Assembly: GCA_022800665.1 (NCBI GenBank) | Contig: JAAWQS010000178.1 | Location: forward strand, 1-49,954 | Reading direction: 5' to 3' | Origin: Oscillospiraceae bacterium | GTDB taxonomy: Bacteria; Bacillota; Clostridia; Oscillospirales; Oscillospiraceae | Length of the DNA: 49,954 nt | Part shown: one piece after another, positions 49,942-49,954 of the stretch | Position numbering within the stretch: position 1 is the stretch's first letter | How the letters are laid out: the number at the start of each line of letters is the position of its first letter | Notes under the pieces: model-generated | Database searches by the model: none | Seen by the model: the letters and a program-made list of their open reading frames with translations, nothing else | What the model was told of the DNA's origin: nothing | Translations under genes and position numbers: made by a program

Positions 49942-49954
49942 ATGTGGAAGAGAA
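49942..49954 (+). CDS. Start of a gene cut by the right edge
   Basis: ATG at 49942 preceded by AAGGGGGG at 7 bases. Only four codons (MWKR) are visible, so nothing can be said of the product. By position it could be a holin, a holin-like toxin or a lysis gene. Confidence 0.4.

Noticed and set aside
1-49954. tRNA or rRNA genes
   Set aside because: The non-coding gaps are short and none shows a cloverleaf or rRNA-like stretch that I could recognize by eye.

Overview
The window is almost one continuous temperate myovirus genome (a prophage or free phage), read mainly left to right. Nothing in it is clearly bacterial chromosome. The host is inferred to be a moderately GC-rich Bacillota/Clostridia member, perhaps a gut Oscillospiraceae-like bacterium: nearly every gene has an AGGAGG-type ribosome binding site, promoters are sigma-A like, and the integrase, helicase loader, ArpU-type regulator and small early genes are of the kind seen in Clostridia phages. 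I could not search a database, so genus-level assignment is a guess.

Layout. 1-1379 (minus): a large serine recombinase cut by the left edge. 1565-2438: divergent CI-like repressor and Cro-like regulator with back-to-back promoters. 2558-9417: early region with replisome organizer, DnaC-like loader, two MazF/PemK-like proteins, a Gp37/Gp68 CxxxCxxC protein, a MazG-like pyrophosphohydrolase and several small Cys-rich proteins. 9513-10073: ArpU/RinA-type late activator. 10091-12815: a cargo pair unusual for a phage, a full-length sodium:solute symporter facing a minus-strand PD-(D/E)XK-like protein, separated by a bidirectional terminator. 12906-13006 holds a probable small antisense RNA. 13036-18308: an operon with two ATP-grasp ligases, a ParB-like protein, a TET-associated-type glycosyltransferase and a PLP-dependent decarboxylase, which looks like a base- or metabolite-modification pathway. 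18455-19393: a stand-alone RarA/MgsA C-terminal-like protein and a small partner.

From 19608 the structural genes follow: terminase small and large subunits; a portal fused to a NUDIX domain and a C-terminal nuclease-toxin-like domain, followed by a CPCC protein; a BRO/KilAC antirepressor; MuF; DUF2213 protease/scaffold; cement; major capsid; connectors; contractile sheath; tube; a tail chaperone with a -1 frameshift; tape measure; baseplate proteins including a Gp138-type spike, gp25-like and J-like proteins; and tail fibres.

The region that stands out most is 45120-49409. A fibre-like protein made of about 50 G-x-x-S-x pentapeptides is followed by two overlapping radical SAM/SPASM-type enzymes and an unknown protein, all in one operon. 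This suggests that the phage chemically modifies its own repeat fibre, or another tail protein, after translation. The right edge holds a consensus promoter, a minus-strand terminator and the first codons of another gene. Lysis genes and the attachment site are not in the window.
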